Source: Chryseobacterium formosum | Lineage (GTDB): Bacteria > Bacteroidota > Bacteroidia > Flavobacteriales > Weeksellaceae | Assembly (NCBI RefSeq): GCF_026460885.1 | Contig: NZ_JAOVZW010000001.1 | Span: 310,001 to 374,000 of the forward strand | Direction: 5' to 3' | Length of the DNA stretch: 64,000 bases | Shown here: positions 16,749 through 25,054 of the stretch, in pieces | How positions within the stretch are numbered: position 1 is the stretch's first letter | Layout: every line of letters starts with the position of its first letter | Made by a program: the position numbers and the translations under genes | The notes under the pieces: generated by a model | Database searches by the model: none | What the model saw: only the letters and a program-made list of their open reading frames with translations | What the model was told of the DNA's origin: nothing

Positions 16749-17276
16749 TTAAAGTCCCACCACAAAACCCACACTCGGAATCAATCCACCGGAAAAAACA
16801 CTGCTGTTTTCTTTATACAAAACATTGTACATCAAACCGATTTGCATAAAAGAATTATTTCCGATTTGTTGCATATAACCTCCTCCTAAAAATAAAGCAG
16901 TTTCTTGCTGATTATTTTTGAAATCGTAATACTTATCTTCATAATTGATGAAAAAATGCTGCAGATTTCCACTCACAAAGAAAGATCTTGCGAAATAATA
17001 ATTTACGAAAGGACCAAAACCAAACATTGTCGATTTATAAAAATCTGAAGTCTGCCAGGAAACACTTCCAATTAACCCCGCTTCCAAATCGTTTGTCAGT
17101 CGATATCCAACTCTTGGTGCAACCTGAAGATTAAAATAAGAATTGCTTCCAAAACCAACGCCTAAACCTCCTCCAAAAGTCCATTTCTTGGTTTCAGTGG
17201 TTGGTGTTCCTACTGCAACTTGAGAAAATGATAATCCGGAAATCAGGATAAGTGAAGAAATAAACAGTTTTTTCAT
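16749..17276 (-). CDS. Outer membrane beta-barrel protein
   Basis: ATG at 17276 gives 175 residues and a clear signal peptide (MKKLFISSLILISGLSFSQ); longer reading would put this signal in the middle of the protein. The mature part has alternating strands rich in aromatic residues and glycine (FGGGLGVGFGSNSYFNLQV, GFGPFVNYYFARSFFVSG) and ends SVGFVVGL, as in OmpW/OmpX-like eight-stranded barrels. Location is therefore the outer membrane. The function is unknown. It is divergent from mnmA. Confidence 0.75.
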   Translation of the reverse strand: MKKLFISSLILISGLSFSQVAVGTPTTETKKWTFGGGLGVGFGSNSYFNLQVAPRVGYRLTNDLEAGLIGSVSWQTSDFYKSTMFGFGPFVNYYFARSFFVSGNLQHFFINYEDKYYDFKNNQQETALFLGGGYMQQIGNNSFMQIGLMYNVLYKENSSVFSGGLIPSVGFVVGL

Positions 17277-17374
17277 ATTAATATTTTTTTGTGAACATTT
17301 AAACAACGATTTTATGCTGCTATCGTTTTTATCAATCCATAAAATTATCATTTTTTTTGTGAAAAGGATTATCG

Positions 17375-17382
17375 TAATTTTG
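17375..17382 (+). promoter_or_regulatory. -7 element upstream of mnmA
   Basis: TAATTTTG matches TAnnTTTG and lies 46 bases before the mnmA ATG. A TTTG at 17356-17359 could be the -33 element, but the spacing (15 bp) is shorter than usual. Confidence 0.45.
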
Positions 17383-17428
17383 CGGCTCAACTAAGAACTC
17401 CCGTTAAGAGTTTCGTAAAATTGAAATA

Positions 17429-18616
17429 ATGAAAGTAGTAGTAGGCCTCTCAGGAGGCGTAGATTCGAGTGTTACAGCGTATTTGCTGCAACAACAAGGG
17501 CACGAAGTCGTAGCTCTTTTTATGAGAAATTGGAATGATGCTTCTGTTACATTGGAAGATGAATGTCCGTGGATTGAAGACAGCAATGATGCTTTAATGG
17601 TAGCTCAAAAGCTTGGAATTCCGTTTCAGGTAATTGATATGAGCGAACTTTACAAGGAAAGAATCGTTGATTACATGTTTGATGAATATCAGAAAGGAAG
17701 AACTCCTAATCCTGATGTTTTGTGCAACAGAGAAGTAAAGTTTGATGTTTTTATGAAAACTGCAATGTCTTTAGGTGCAGATAAAGTAGCAACAGGACAT
17801 TATGCGAGAGTAGATTCTACTTTTGATGAAAACGGAAAGGAAATTTTCCATCTTTTGGCAGGAAAGGATAACAATAAAGATCAGTCATACTTTTTATGTC
17901 AATTAAGTCAGGATCAATTATCTAAAGCTTTATTTCCGATTGGTGAACTAACTAAGCCTGAAGTACGAGAAATAGCAAGAGAAATGGAATTGGTTACGGC
18001 AGATAAAAAAGATTCTCAAGGATTGTGTTTTATCGGAAAAGTAAGTTTACCACAGTTTTTACAACAACAATTGGTTCCGAAAGAAGGAGAAATTGTTGAA
18101 ATTTTCAAAGATTCTCCACTTTTTGCTCAGGAAACTCCGGCTTTTGCATCTAAAGAGGAAGAGTTAGAATACTTAAGCAGAAAAATTAATTATAAAAAAG
18201 CTGACGGAAAAGTAATCGGAAAGCATCAAGGTGCCCAATTTTTCACGATCGGACAAAGTAAAGGATTAGGAATTGGCGGACATAAAGAAAGCTGTTTTAT
18301 CGTATCAAGAGATATGGAAAACAACATCATCTTTGTTGGTGAAAGCCACAGTTTCCCAGGATTGCATAAAAAGGCTTTGAAAATCGATAATTCTGAATTG
18401 CATTGGGTTCGTGAAGATCTAAGGTTACAAAACGGAGAATCAATGGAAGTAATGGCAAGATTCCGTTACAGACAGGCTTTGGATAAAGCAACGATTTATC
18501 AGTTTGAAAATGCATTCTACATGGAATTCGAAAATCCACAATCAGCCATTGCAGAAGGTCAGTTTGCAGCTTGGTATCTTGATGATGAATTGATTGGAAG
18601 TGGTGTAATTGCTTAA
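17429..18616 (+). CDS. mnmA: tRNA-specific 2-thiouridylase
   Basis: The protein has 395 residues. The PP-loop [10 protein letters not shown] (residues 6-15) binds ATP, and the two catalytic cysteines are present: Cys99 in [12 protein letters not shown] and Cys200 in [11 protein letters not shown]. It thiolates U34 of the tRNAs for Lys, Glu and Gln in the cytoplasm. In this window mnmG (48778) makes the other modification at the same wobble base. A strong terminator follows. Identification is secure. Confidence 0.96.
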   Translation: MKVVVGLSGGVDSSVTAYLLQQQGHEVVALFMRNWNDASVTLEDECPWIEDSNDALMVAQKLGIPFQVIDMSELYKERIVDYMFDEYQKGRTPNPDVLCNREVKFDVFMKTAMSLGADKVATGHYARVDSTFDENGKEIFHLLAGKDNNKDQSYFLCQLSQDQLSKALFPIGELTKPEVREIAREMELVTADKKDSQGLCFIGKVSLPQFLQQQLVPKEGEIVEIFKDSPLFAQETPAFASKEEELEYLSRKINYKKADGKVIGKHQGAQFFTIGQSKGLGIGGHKESCFIVSRDMENNIIFVGESHSFPGLHKKALKIDNSELHWVREDLRLQNGESMEVMARFRYRQALDKATIYQFENAFYMEFENPQSAIAEGQFAAWYLDDELIGSGVIA

Positions 18617-18661
18617 TATCATTTTTACATTGTCATTTGTTTGACAAACTTTAATAAACTC

Positions 18662-18702
18662 AAACGTCATAGATTTCTAAAACCTATGACGTTTATTTTT
18701 TA
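18662..18702 (+). terminator. Terminator of mnmA
   Basis: AAACGTCATAG (18662-18672) pairs perfectly with CTATGACGTTT (18684-18694), with an 11-nt loop, and ATTTTTT follows. Confidence 0.85.
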
Positions 18703-18720
18703 TGGCAGTCGCAATTTATT

Positions 18721-18831
18721 AGCCCCGATTGAACCGCATGTTTGAGCTCTTTTCGTGTTTTTCTGCGCGGCGGCAAAGCCGCCGCGCAGAAAAACACGAA
18801 AAAGCGAGTAGTGAAAGCGGGAATTAGCTCC
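18721..18831 (+). repeat. Dispersed intergenic element with a 25-bp GC-rich hairpin
   Basis: Conserved outer parts (AGCCCCGATTG... TGTTTGAGCTC and GCGAGTAGTGAAAGCGGGAA ...TAGCTCC) enclose a perfect 25-bp inverted repeat at 18750-18774 and 18778-18802 with a 3-nt AAA loop. The hairpin core CTGCGCGGCGGC is far richer in GC than the genome. A second copy in the other orientation lies at 48595-48672, where the flanks are kept but the centre differs. The gap between mnmA and the next gene (378 bases) holds the terminator, this element and no gene. Confidence 0.75.
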
Positions 18832-18994
18832 TTAAAAAAAGAAAGTTTTCATTAGTCGACAAAATTTTATTATTCGTCGATACAAAAAGCTTATACTTCT
18901 ATAAGCCTTCATTTATGGCGTTTTCGGGCATATCTATTGATGGTTTTAAAGTAAGAAATACAAACAATATATCAAACTTTAAAATTTAGAAATT

Positions 18995-19306
18995 ATGAAA
19001 AAGTTAGTTTTAGTAGCAAGTTTATTTATCGCATTCGCTACAGATGCACAACAAAGAAAACAAGACGTAAGAAACGACAGAAACGATAGAACTGAAATTT
19101 ATCAAACTCAAGGAAACTTTTCAGGATTGAGATTGACACAGGCTCAACAAAGAAGAATTGATGCTCTTTCAAAAGAAAGATTAAGCCAAAAAGCTTACGA
19201 CGCAAGAATTAAAAAAATTCTTACCAGAGAACAGTATGCAAAGTATATCTCAAACGACTTTAAACATGACAAAAAGGTCTCAATGAGAAATCCTGCGAGA
19301 AGATAG
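18995..19306 (+). CDS. Small secreted basic protein with Spy-like LTxxQ motifs
   Basis: The protein has 103 residues. A signal peptide (MKKLVLVASLFIAFATDAQ) is followed by a short, charged, asparagine- and arginine-rich stretch and a predicted helical region. Two LTxxQ-type motifs, LRLTQAQQRRIDAL and KILTREQYAKY, resemble those of the periplasmic Spy/CpxP family, which act as small chaperones or stress sensors. The protein is shorter than those and no ortholog is claimed. It is preceded by the hairpin repeat and followed by a small membrane-protein gene. Confidence 0.6.
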   Translation: MKKLVLVASLFIAFATDAQQRKQDVRNDRNDRTEIYQTQGNFSGLRLTQAQQRRIDALSKERLSQKAYDARIKKILTREQYAKYISNDFKHDKKVSMRNPARR

Positions 19307-19376
19307 TTTGAAGATTTTTGTAACATATTTGAAGTTGTGATACTTACTTAGTAAATAACAATAAAAAATATCTATT

Positions 19377-19574
19377 ATGAAAACTATTCTTACGCATCAG
19401 TACACTTCTCTTTACCAGTTTTTAATTGCAATTACATGTGCGGTTTTAGGTTACAATCTTTATCAGGAAATTGTACATCCTGAAAATTCAAGATTGACTT
19501 TGAGTATTATTCTGGTTGTTATAACTTATTTTACAGCCGAAAAGTATGGTCAGAAGGAGAAAAATAAAATTTAA
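19377..19574 (+). CDS. Small two-helix membrane protein
   Basis: The 65-residue protein has two hydrophobic segments (about residues 13-30 and 40-55) and a charged C-terminus. No family was recognised. It lies 70 bases after the small secreted protein and is convergent with the LytTR regulator. It is accepted as a gene because of its clean ATG, length and hydrophobic pattern, with moderate confidence. Confidence 0.5.
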   Translation: MKTILTHQYTSLYQFLIAITCAVLGYNLYQEIVHPENSRLTLSIILVVITYFTAEKYGQKEKNKI

Positions 19575-19631
19575 AATTACAATAAGAGAGGTTTGAAGAG
19601 ATTTAAGCCTTTTTTTTTGATTTTAAATAAA

Positions 19632-20375
19632 TTAGTTCACCAACCAGTCTTTGAAATCTTTTACACGTTCCCGACTAACAGTAATTTCTTCGTTTGGCTG
19701 AAAATTGAGCTCCACTTTATAATTAGGTGAAGTATGAATATTTTTGATATAATCTGAATTGATAATAAACTGCCTGTTGACGCGGAAAAACTTATTATCA
19801 TCAAGAACTTCGGTAAGCTCATCTAAAGTAAAATCTGAAGGATAAACCCTATCTTGAGTTTGCAGATAAACAATCTTGTTTTCACTATAAAAGCAGCTGA
19901 TTTCGTGTGTCTGAACAATTTTTAAATTGTACCCAATCTTTACCAGAATTCTTGAAAGTGTAGATTTTTCTTTCTTAATAAGTTGTTTAATATCATCAGA
20001 ATTCACAGACTGATCTGAAGGAATAAATGATTTAAATTTCTCAATCGCTCCCGCAAGATCTTCCTCCATAATGGGTTTCAGAAGGTAATCGATGCTATTA
20101 AGCTTAAAAGCTTTCAAAGTATATTGATCAAAAGCGGTTGTGTAAATGATAAATGCTTTTGTTGAAATTTTCTCAAAAATGTCAAATGAAAGTCCATCTC
20201 CGAGAACAATATCAGAAAAGATAAGTTGTGGATGCTCATTCTCTGAAAACCAGTTTACTGCATCTTCTACCGATTCGAGGTTCGCAACCAATTGCAAATC
20301 AGGAAAAAGACTCAACATTCTTTCTAATTTTCTTGCTGCAGGTTTTTCGTCTTCGATAATGACAGTTCTGATCAT
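19632..20375 (-). CDS. LytTR-type response regulator
   Basis: The protein has 247 residues. The receiver domain (1-120) shows the acidic pair IIEDEKPA, the phosphorylation site Asp55 in IFSDIVLGDG and the conserved lysine in DYLLKP (about Lys100). The C-terminal half is a LytTR DNA-binding domain (about 145-245: ILVKIGYNLKIV, FFRVNRQFIINSDYIKNI, VSRERVKDFKDWL). It should be activated by the histidine kinase at 23659-24990. It is the last gene of a minus-strand operon with three 2TM proteins. Two direct repeats upstream of that operon (21397-21428) fit the LytTR binding consensus, suggesting autoregulation. Identification is secure; the regulon is inferred. Confidence 0.93.
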   Translation of the reverse strand: MIRTVIIEDEKPAARKLERMLSLFPDLQLVANLESVEDAVNWFSENEHPQLIFSDIVLGDGLSFDIFEKISTKAFIIYTTAFDQYTLKAFKLNSIDYLLKPIMEEDLAGAIEKFKSFIPSDQSVNSDDIKQLIKKEKSTLSRILVKIGYNLKIVQTHEISCFYSENKIVYLQTQDRVYPSDFTLDELTEVLDDNKFFRVNRQFIINSDYIKNIHTSPNYKVELNFQPNEEITVSRERVKDFKDWLVN

Positions 20376-20428
20376 TGAGTTAGGTTTTTAGCATTAATTC
20401 AGATAAAATTAATTAAATCTTCTCAGTT

Positions 20429-20701
20429 TTAAAAATTAATCGGCTTTTTAGTTTTTTGAAGTTCTTTTTCAATGATTTTATTTTCCCATTCAGCATCAAA
20501 AATAAAAAGTTTTACCGCTTTTACTGCTAAAATAATTCCCCAAACTGTTAAGATAATTGAACCGTGGAAAACATGATCCGTTTCTATATACTTTACGAAA
20601 TTTCTTAGCAAGATAATTCCGGCAACGATTCCGAACCACATACAGTTTTTGTAGAATGATTTTAAATCTTTTACTCTGTTTTTTGCGTTTTTATAGTCCA
20701 T
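20429..20701 (-). CDS. 2TM-domain protein (divergent)
   Basis: The protein has 90 residues and consists of a single 2TM domain: YKNAKNRVKDLKSFYKNCMW at the N-terminus, two membrane helices (about residues 22-38 and 47-66) and a charged tail DAEWENKIIEKEL. Compared with its three neighbours the tail motif WEEKKI is replaced by WENKII, so it is the most divergent member. It lies 53 bases upstream of the LytTR regulator in the same direction. The domain is of unknown function; inner-membrane location is inferred. Confidence 0.8.
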   Translation of the reverse strand: MDYKNAKNRVKDLKSFYKNCMWFGIVAGIILLRNFVKYIETDHVFHGSIILTVWGIILAVKAVKLFIFDAEWENKIIEKELQKTKKPINF

Positions 20702-20727
20702 TGTATTAAGTTTTTATTGATTATTAA

Positions 20728-21012
20728 TTAAAGTGATTTTGAATTTATTTTTTCTTTTTCCAGTAAGTCTTTTATCTTCTTTTCTTCCCAATTTTTACCT
20801 ATAAAAAGATAAAATGCATATCCAAAAACACTTACCGCAAAACCAAATATTGGAAACCAAAACCATTGAAATTCTGGATTAACTTTCATGTTGATAAAAA
20901 TTAAGTAAGGTGTCAATAAAATACAACCAGTAAGCATAATGTAAAATGCTTTTATTTCTTTCATTCTACTCTTAGCATGTTTATACTTTAGGTTTTCAAG
21001 GTTGATTTTCAT
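20728..21012 (-). CDS. 2TM-domain protein
   Basis: The protein has 94 residues: the amphipathic start YKHAKSRMKEIKAFYIMLTG, two membrane helices (about 30-46 and 57-73), and the conserved C-terminal motif NWEEKKIKDLLEKE. This layout is the 2TM domain found in Flavobacteriia, often beside LytTR regulators. It starts 6 bases after the preceding 2TM gene, so the two are co-translated. Molecular role unknown; it may dimerise with the 2TM part of the kinase (inference). Confidence 0.85.
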   Translation of the reverse strand: MKINLENLKYKHAKSRMKEIKAFYIMLTGCILLTPYLIFINMKVNPEFQWFWFPIFGFAVSVFGYAFYLFIGKNWEEKKIKDLLEKEKINSKSL

Positions 21013-21018
21013 GGCTAA

Positions 21019-21312
21019 TTATTTACTCGTATTTCTCCTCTCTTCATCCATCAACTGCTGAATTTTCTTTTCTTCCCAGTCTTTTCCGATTCCAAAAACA
21101 TTTACTGCATGAGCAGCAATCCCGATTCCCCACCCTAACATTGGCCAGTAAAACCATAATTCATTTGGAGATGTCAAAAGATTAATGACCAATAAAAAAG
21201 GAATGACAAGGCAATATGAAGTAAGATTTCCATAGAATCCTTTCAAATCTTTTACTCTTTTTGCCGCTTTGCGATATGCTAAATTTTCCTGATTAACTGA
21301 TAAATTTTCCAT
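21019..21312 (-). CDS. 2TM-domain protein, first gene of the response-regulator operon
   Basis: The protein has 97 residues and is very similar to the C-terminal part of the histidine kinase at 23659: RVKDLKGFYGNLTSYCLVIP here against RVKEMKGFYGNLASYCIIIP there, then GWGIGIAAHAVNVFGIGKDW against GWGIGVASHAFQVFGIGQSW. This strongly suggests that the free protein and the kinase domain share an origin and may interact. It is the first gene after the promoter and LytTR-type operator at 21356-21428. Function is otherwise unknown. Confidence 0.88.
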   Translation of the reverse strand: MENLSVNQENLAYRKAAKRVKDLKGFYGNLTSYCLVIPFLLVINLLTSPNELWFYWPMLGWGIGIAAHAVNVFGIGKDWEEKKIQQLMDEERRNTSK

Positions 21313-21355
21313 GATGTATTGTTTTAAAATTAGTATTTGTTTGTTTTTGTTGAGA

Positions 21356-21387
21356 CAAATGTAGAACAGATTACTTTCTCAAATCAA
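21356..21387 (-). promoter_or_regulatory. Promoter of the 2TM/response-regulator operon
   Basis: On the minus strand TACATTTG (21356-21363) is a perfect TAnnTTTG -7 element, and TTG at 21385-21387 lies 21 bp upstream of it as a -33 element. The predicted start is near 21349, about 37 bases before the first ATG. Confidence 0.65.
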
Positions 21388-21396
21388 TTTAATATG

Positions 21397-21428
21397 ACCG
21401 AACTGTAGAATTTAATTACCGAACTGTA
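21397..21428 (-). promoter_or_regulatory. LytTR-type operator: two direct repeats with 21-bp period
   Basis: ACCGAACTGTA occurs at 21397-21407 and again at 21418-21428. Read on the minus strand each half contains ACAGTTCGG, which fits the published LytTR consensus [TA][AC][CA]GTTN[AG][TG]; two 9-bp boxes with a 12-bp gap are the usual arrangement. The boxes end just upstream of the -33 element, the position expected for an activator. A related pair lies before the TonB receptor gene. Confidence 0.65.
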
Positions 21429-21523
21429 AAAATGAAATATGAGCAGATTTATAAAAACAGGAACTATTAAATCACATTTAGAAGAATTTCATATATTTAC
21501 ATCAACATCAAACCAAAATACTT

Positions 21524-23332
21524 ATGAAACAGACTTTACTTAAAATAACCAGTGTTTTATTATTTACAATATTATTAAATTCAGTTTCAGCACAGGAATA
21601 TGAAAGAAGTTGGGGAACGTATTTTGGTCCTGCAGGTACCGATGTTACAGGACATTATGTTCCTCAGGGAATTATTCTCGATTCTCAAAAAAATATGCAC
21701 GTAAAAGCGAATGTTTTCTCTAATAGTCTATATACAGCTTCTTACTATGATCAATTTGTAGTTGCCGGAGGTGGAAATTATACTATAAACAATGGTTATT
21801 CTACTCGTATTACGCCTACAGGAACGGTTGATTATTTTGGTTATCATCCTTTTAATGTTAACACAAATAATCAAGACTTCGAATTATTAATGGCAATTGA
21901 TGATCAAGACAACAAAATTTCCAGATATTTAGGAACTTCCACATCAACTATGAACCCGACAACAGGAACATGGTTACAGACAAATCCACAAACATCGTTG
22001 AAACATATGCTTGTGAAAAAATCGCCAACCGGATCAATAATCTGGGCTACATATTTACCTGATGAAAGTTTATATGCTAATGTGATAGCAGACTCTGCCG
22101 GAAATATTTACATTACGGGATCAACCATTCAGCAAAACATAAGTACGCCGGGTGTTTTTCAGGAAGATTTTGATGTAGTTTATTCTCAGGGAAATATTCA
22201 GCCTAATAATTATTTAACTAAATTAAACTCAAATGGAGAGCTCATCTGGTCAACCTATTTACCGACCGCAATCTTTGCTATGAAATATTATGATGGTGCA
22301 CTGTACATGATAACAACAACCAATACCAATCCGTCACTCAATACGATAGCTACTGCAGGAGCATTTCAAACAAACACCTCGGATTATTCTATCACAAAAA
22401 TGAACGCTCAGAACGGGCAAAGAATATGGGGAACTTATTATGGGCCTTCAATAGGGACATCTCTTTGTTTTTTGTATGATTTGTCTGTAAATGAAACAGG
22501 AATATATATTGCAGGTAACGATTATAATTGGAACAACTCAAATTTTTTTGCAACACCTAATGCTTACAAAACACAAGTAACAGGTGGTTCAGATATATTT
22601 ATTTCTAAATTTTCGCATAATGGAAATAAAGTTTGGAGTACTTATTTTGGAGGAAATGGTGATGATATGAATACTTTCGATAAAGTAATTGATGTAAACG
22701 GAAATGATATATTCATTTCAGGAATTACAATGGGATCAACAGATAATATTGCTACTCCGGGATCTTATCAAAGTTCACCTCAAAGTTTATCCAGCAATAT
22801 GACCAATAATTTCTTTGCTAAATTTAACTCTTCAGGAAATCTGGAATGGAGTTCTTATTATGGTGGAAGCTCAACAAATACTCCTTATCTGAAATCGATC
22901 AATGTTAAATATGACAATAATTCTTTGTTTCTTTTCGGAAATACCAATTCCAACATTGGCTACACAACAGAAGGAGCTTTTATGCCACATAGAATCCCAA
23001 GTACAACAACAGAAAATACAGGTTATATTGCAAGATTAAATAAAAAAAACGAGCTATCTCTTGAAGAATTGAATGCTAAAAAAGATTTGATTTTGTATAA
23101 TAATCCAAATAACGGAAAATTTAGTATTTCCGGAAGTATTTTACAAAATGAATCATGTTCCATCAATATTTATGATATGTCCGGAAAGCTTATCGTTAAA
23201 AAGAATTTTGAACGTAAAAAAGAACAACAATTTGATTTGAAGAGTCTTTTAACCTCAGGAAATTATTTAGTACAAGTAAATAATCAAAAAGGAGAAAAAC
23301 TCAAAGTATTTAAAATGACCGTAAAAAAGTAA
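21524..23332 (+). CDS. Secreted repeat protein with T9SS type A sorting domain
   Basis: The protein has 602 residues. A signal peptide ends at SVSAQ, then several SBBP/beta-propeller-like units follow, each with a WxTYxG core (SWGTYFGPAGTD, IWATYLPDE, IWSTYLPT, IWGTYYGPS, VWSTYFGGNGDD, EWSSYYGGS). The last 80 residues form a type IX sorting domain (INIYDMSGKLIVKK ... GNYLVQVNNQKGEKLKVFKM). It should be exported by the Sec and type IX systems to the surface or medium. It is oriented against the 2TM operons on both sides and shares a bidirectional terminator with the next gene. Ligand or function unknown. Confidence 0.88.
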   Translation: MKQTLLKITSVLLFTILLNSVSAQEYERSWGTYFGPAGTDVTGHYVPQGIILDSQKNMHVKANVFSNSLYTASYYDQFVVAGGGNYTINNGYSTRITPTGTVDYFGYHPFNVNTNNQDFELLMAIDDQDNKISRYLGTSTSTMNPTTGTWLQTNPQTSLKHMLVKKSPTGSIIWATYLPDESLYANVIADSAGNIYITGSTIQQNISTPGVFQEDFDVVYSQGNIQPNNYLTKLNSNGELIWSTYLPTAIFAMKYYDGALYMITTTNTNPSLNTIATAGAFQTNTSDYSITKMNAQNGQRIWGTYYGPSIGTSLCFLYDLSVNETGIYIAGNDYNWNNSNFFATPNAYKTQVTGGSDIFISKFSHNGNKVWSTYFGGNGDDMNTFDKVIDVNGNDIFISGITMGSTDNIATPGSYQSSPQSLSSNMTNNFFAKFNSSGNLEWSSYYGGSSTNTPYLKSINVKYDNNSLFLFGNTNSNIGYTTEGAFMPHRIPSTTTENTGYIARLNKKNELSLEELNAKKDLILYNNPNNGKFSISGSILQNESCSINIYDMSGKLIVKKNFERKKEQQFDLKSLLTSGNYLVQVNNQKGEKLKVFKMTVKK

Positions 23333-23344
23333 TTTAATTACTAA

Positions 23345-23372
23345 AAAGTCAGCATTTTTCAATGCTGACTTT
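23345..23372. terminator. Bidirectional terminator
   Basis: AAAGTCAGCAT (23345-23355) and ATGCTGACTTT (23362-23372) form a perfect 11-bp stem with loop TTTTCA. It ends the T9SS gene on one side and starts directly beyond the stop codon of the convergent 2TM gene on the other. Confidence 0.85.
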
Positions 23373-23672
23373 CTATTTATTCTTATCCATTATTTCTTTA
23401 ATCTTCTTCTCTTCCCACTTCTTTGCAAAGTCGAAATTAGGCAGGAAAACAAATAAAGCATGAGCTAAAAGCCCTATTCCCCAAAATGTAGCAGTAAAAA
23501 AGTTTTTGAACTGAAAATAACTTTCATTCGGAGCCAAATTGCTGTAATTAAAATAAGCAATCATTAAATTCACACCTACGTAAGAAAACAAATGTCCATA
23601 AAAACCTCTCAGCTTATCTACTTGCTTTTTTGCCTGTTGGTAATAAATATCATTTTCGTCAAATTTTTCCAT
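23373..23672 (-). CDS. 2TM-domain protein, downstream of the kinase
   Basis: The protein has 99 residues with the 2TM layout: YYQQAKKQVDKLRGFYGHLF, two hydrophobic helices (about 28-44 and 57-76) and the tail KKWEEKKIKEIMDKN. The loop between helices is longer than in the other copies. Its ATG overlaps the end of the kinase gene by 14 bases, so translation is coupled and stoichiometry with the kinase may matter. Function unknown. Confidence 0.85.
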   Translation of the reverse strand: MEKFDENDIYYQQAKKQVDKLRGFYGHLFSYVGVNLMIAYFNYSNLAPNESYFQFKNFFTATFWGIGLLAHALFVFLPNFDFAKKWEEKKIKEIMDKNK

Positions 23673-24990
23673 GATGTTTGTTTTTTTGTTTGTTCATAAT
23701 CTCCTGAATTTTTTTTTCCTGCCACGATTGACCGATTCCAAAAACCTGAAATGCATGGGAAGCAACCCCGATTCCCCATCCTAAAAGCGGCCACCAAAAC
23801 CAGTGGTATTTATTTTGAGTATAAAGATTTACAAATATTAAAAAAGGAATAATAATGCAGTATGAAGCAAGATTTCCATAAAACCCTTTCATCTCTTTTA
23901 CCCTCTTTCGGGCTCTTAAGTATGCTTTATCTTCGTCATCACCATTTACACTGATAACATTAGGTTTATCAATAAGAATCGGAAGTTTTACTTTAAAATA
24001 ATCATCAGATTTTTCTATATAAACATTTCTATTGGTCAATAAAGAATAACGCTGAACAATATTTGCCAAACCGATTCCCGCACTTTCTTTTATCTGTTCA
24101 CGAATCTGCAGATTATTTTCAATACATAAAATATCTCCTTCCGTGAAAATTCTTATCAATAATGGTTTCGAAGAAGTTGCCAAGTTATGTTTAATACAAT
24201 TCTCCAAAAGCAATTGCAGAGAAAGCGGAACTACAAATTTTCGCAGATTTTCTTTATCAACATCAAACTGAAAATTCACGCTGTCTTCAAATCTTGTTTT
24301 CAGTAAATCACAGTAGATTTTTGCAAATTCAATTTCGTCTTCAACAGTAACCAATTCTTTATCTTTCTGCTCAAGAACATATCGGTAAATCTTTGACATT
24401 GAAGCTGTAAACTTCTGCGCCTGAACAGGATTTTCATCGATTAACGAACTCAAAACATTTAAAGAATTAAATAAAAAATGAGGATCGAGTTGGTTTTTTA
24501 AACTTTCAAACTGTGCATTGGCAGATTTAGCGATTAATTTCTGCTCTACAACTTCTTTCCTAGATGTTTTTTTCAGTTCATCCATAAAACCTTTCGCATG
24601 AAGAAAAGCCGAAATCAGAAGTGCAATATTGATGGTAAACCAGTTGATAAAATTATATTTTCCCTTAAAATATTCTGCCGTAGTTGCTCCTTTTTGAAGA
24701 ACTACAAAATTCATATAATTACAGAAATAAACCATGATAATATTAGCAATCAATATCACAACAATACTGATAATTCCTCTTTTGGTTGTCGCTTCAGACC
24801 ACGGAAACTTTTTGTTGAGAAAGTCGTTTATTAAGCCGTTTCCACCACCCAAAACAAATGAATACATGAATGAAATAATAATCGTGTATAGAAAATTCTC
24901 TAAATTTTTCTCGTCGGTAAAGACAAAAAAGAAGAACATTGATGTACCAAGTGATACCCATGCTAATGTTATAAAATTTTTACGTTTCAT
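23659..24990 (-). CDS. Membrane histidine kinase (LytS-like) with C-terminal 2TM domain
   Basis: From ATG 24990 the protein has 443 residues; an ATG at 25020 would add 10. Four membrane helices (about residues 7-25, 33-50, 72-95 and 114-133) are followed by the His_kinase domain (LDPHFLFNSLNVLSSLIDEN, phospho-acceptor His171) and a HATPase domain (N box LLLENCIKHN, G box SAGIGLANIV). After the ATPase domain a complete 2TM domain (about 357-433: RVKEMKGFYGN ... WQEKKIQEIM) is fused, an unusual place for a membrane domain. The kinase should phosphorylate the LytTR regulator at 19632. It starts 35-65 bases after the TPR-like gene and overlaps the next 2TM gene. The signal sensed is unknown. Confidence 0.9.
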   Translation of the reverse strand: MKRKNFITLAWVSLGTSMFFFFVFTDEKNLENFLYTIIISFMYSFVLGGGNGLINDFLNKKFPWSEATTKRGIISIVVILIANIIMVYFCNYMNFVVLQKGATTAEYFKGKYNFINWFTINIALLISAFLHAKGFMDELKKTSRKEVVEQKLIAKSANAQFESLKNQLDPHFLFNSLNVLSSLIDENPVQAQKFTASMSKIYRYVLEQKDKELVTVEDEIEFAKIYCDLLKTRFEDSVNFQFDVDKENLRKFVVPLSLQLLLENCIKHNLATSSKPLLIRIFTEGDILCIENNLQIREQIKESAGIGLANIVQRYSLLTNRNVYIEKSDDYFKVKLPILIDKPNVISVNGDDEDKAYLRARKRVKEMKGFYGNLASYCIIIPFLIFVNLYTQNKYHWFWWPLLGWGIGVASHAFQVFGIGQSWQEKKIQEIMNKQKNKHHGKI

Positions 24991-25054
24991 AAATTGGTTT
25001 TCAAGCTTAAAAAAAAGCATTATTTGAAAGGTTATTGCTGACAAAATTAAATAT

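Noticed and set aside
16749..17390. Longer start (213 codons) for the outer membrane protein
   Set aside because: It would place the signal peptide at residue 39; the internal ATG gives a normal export signal.
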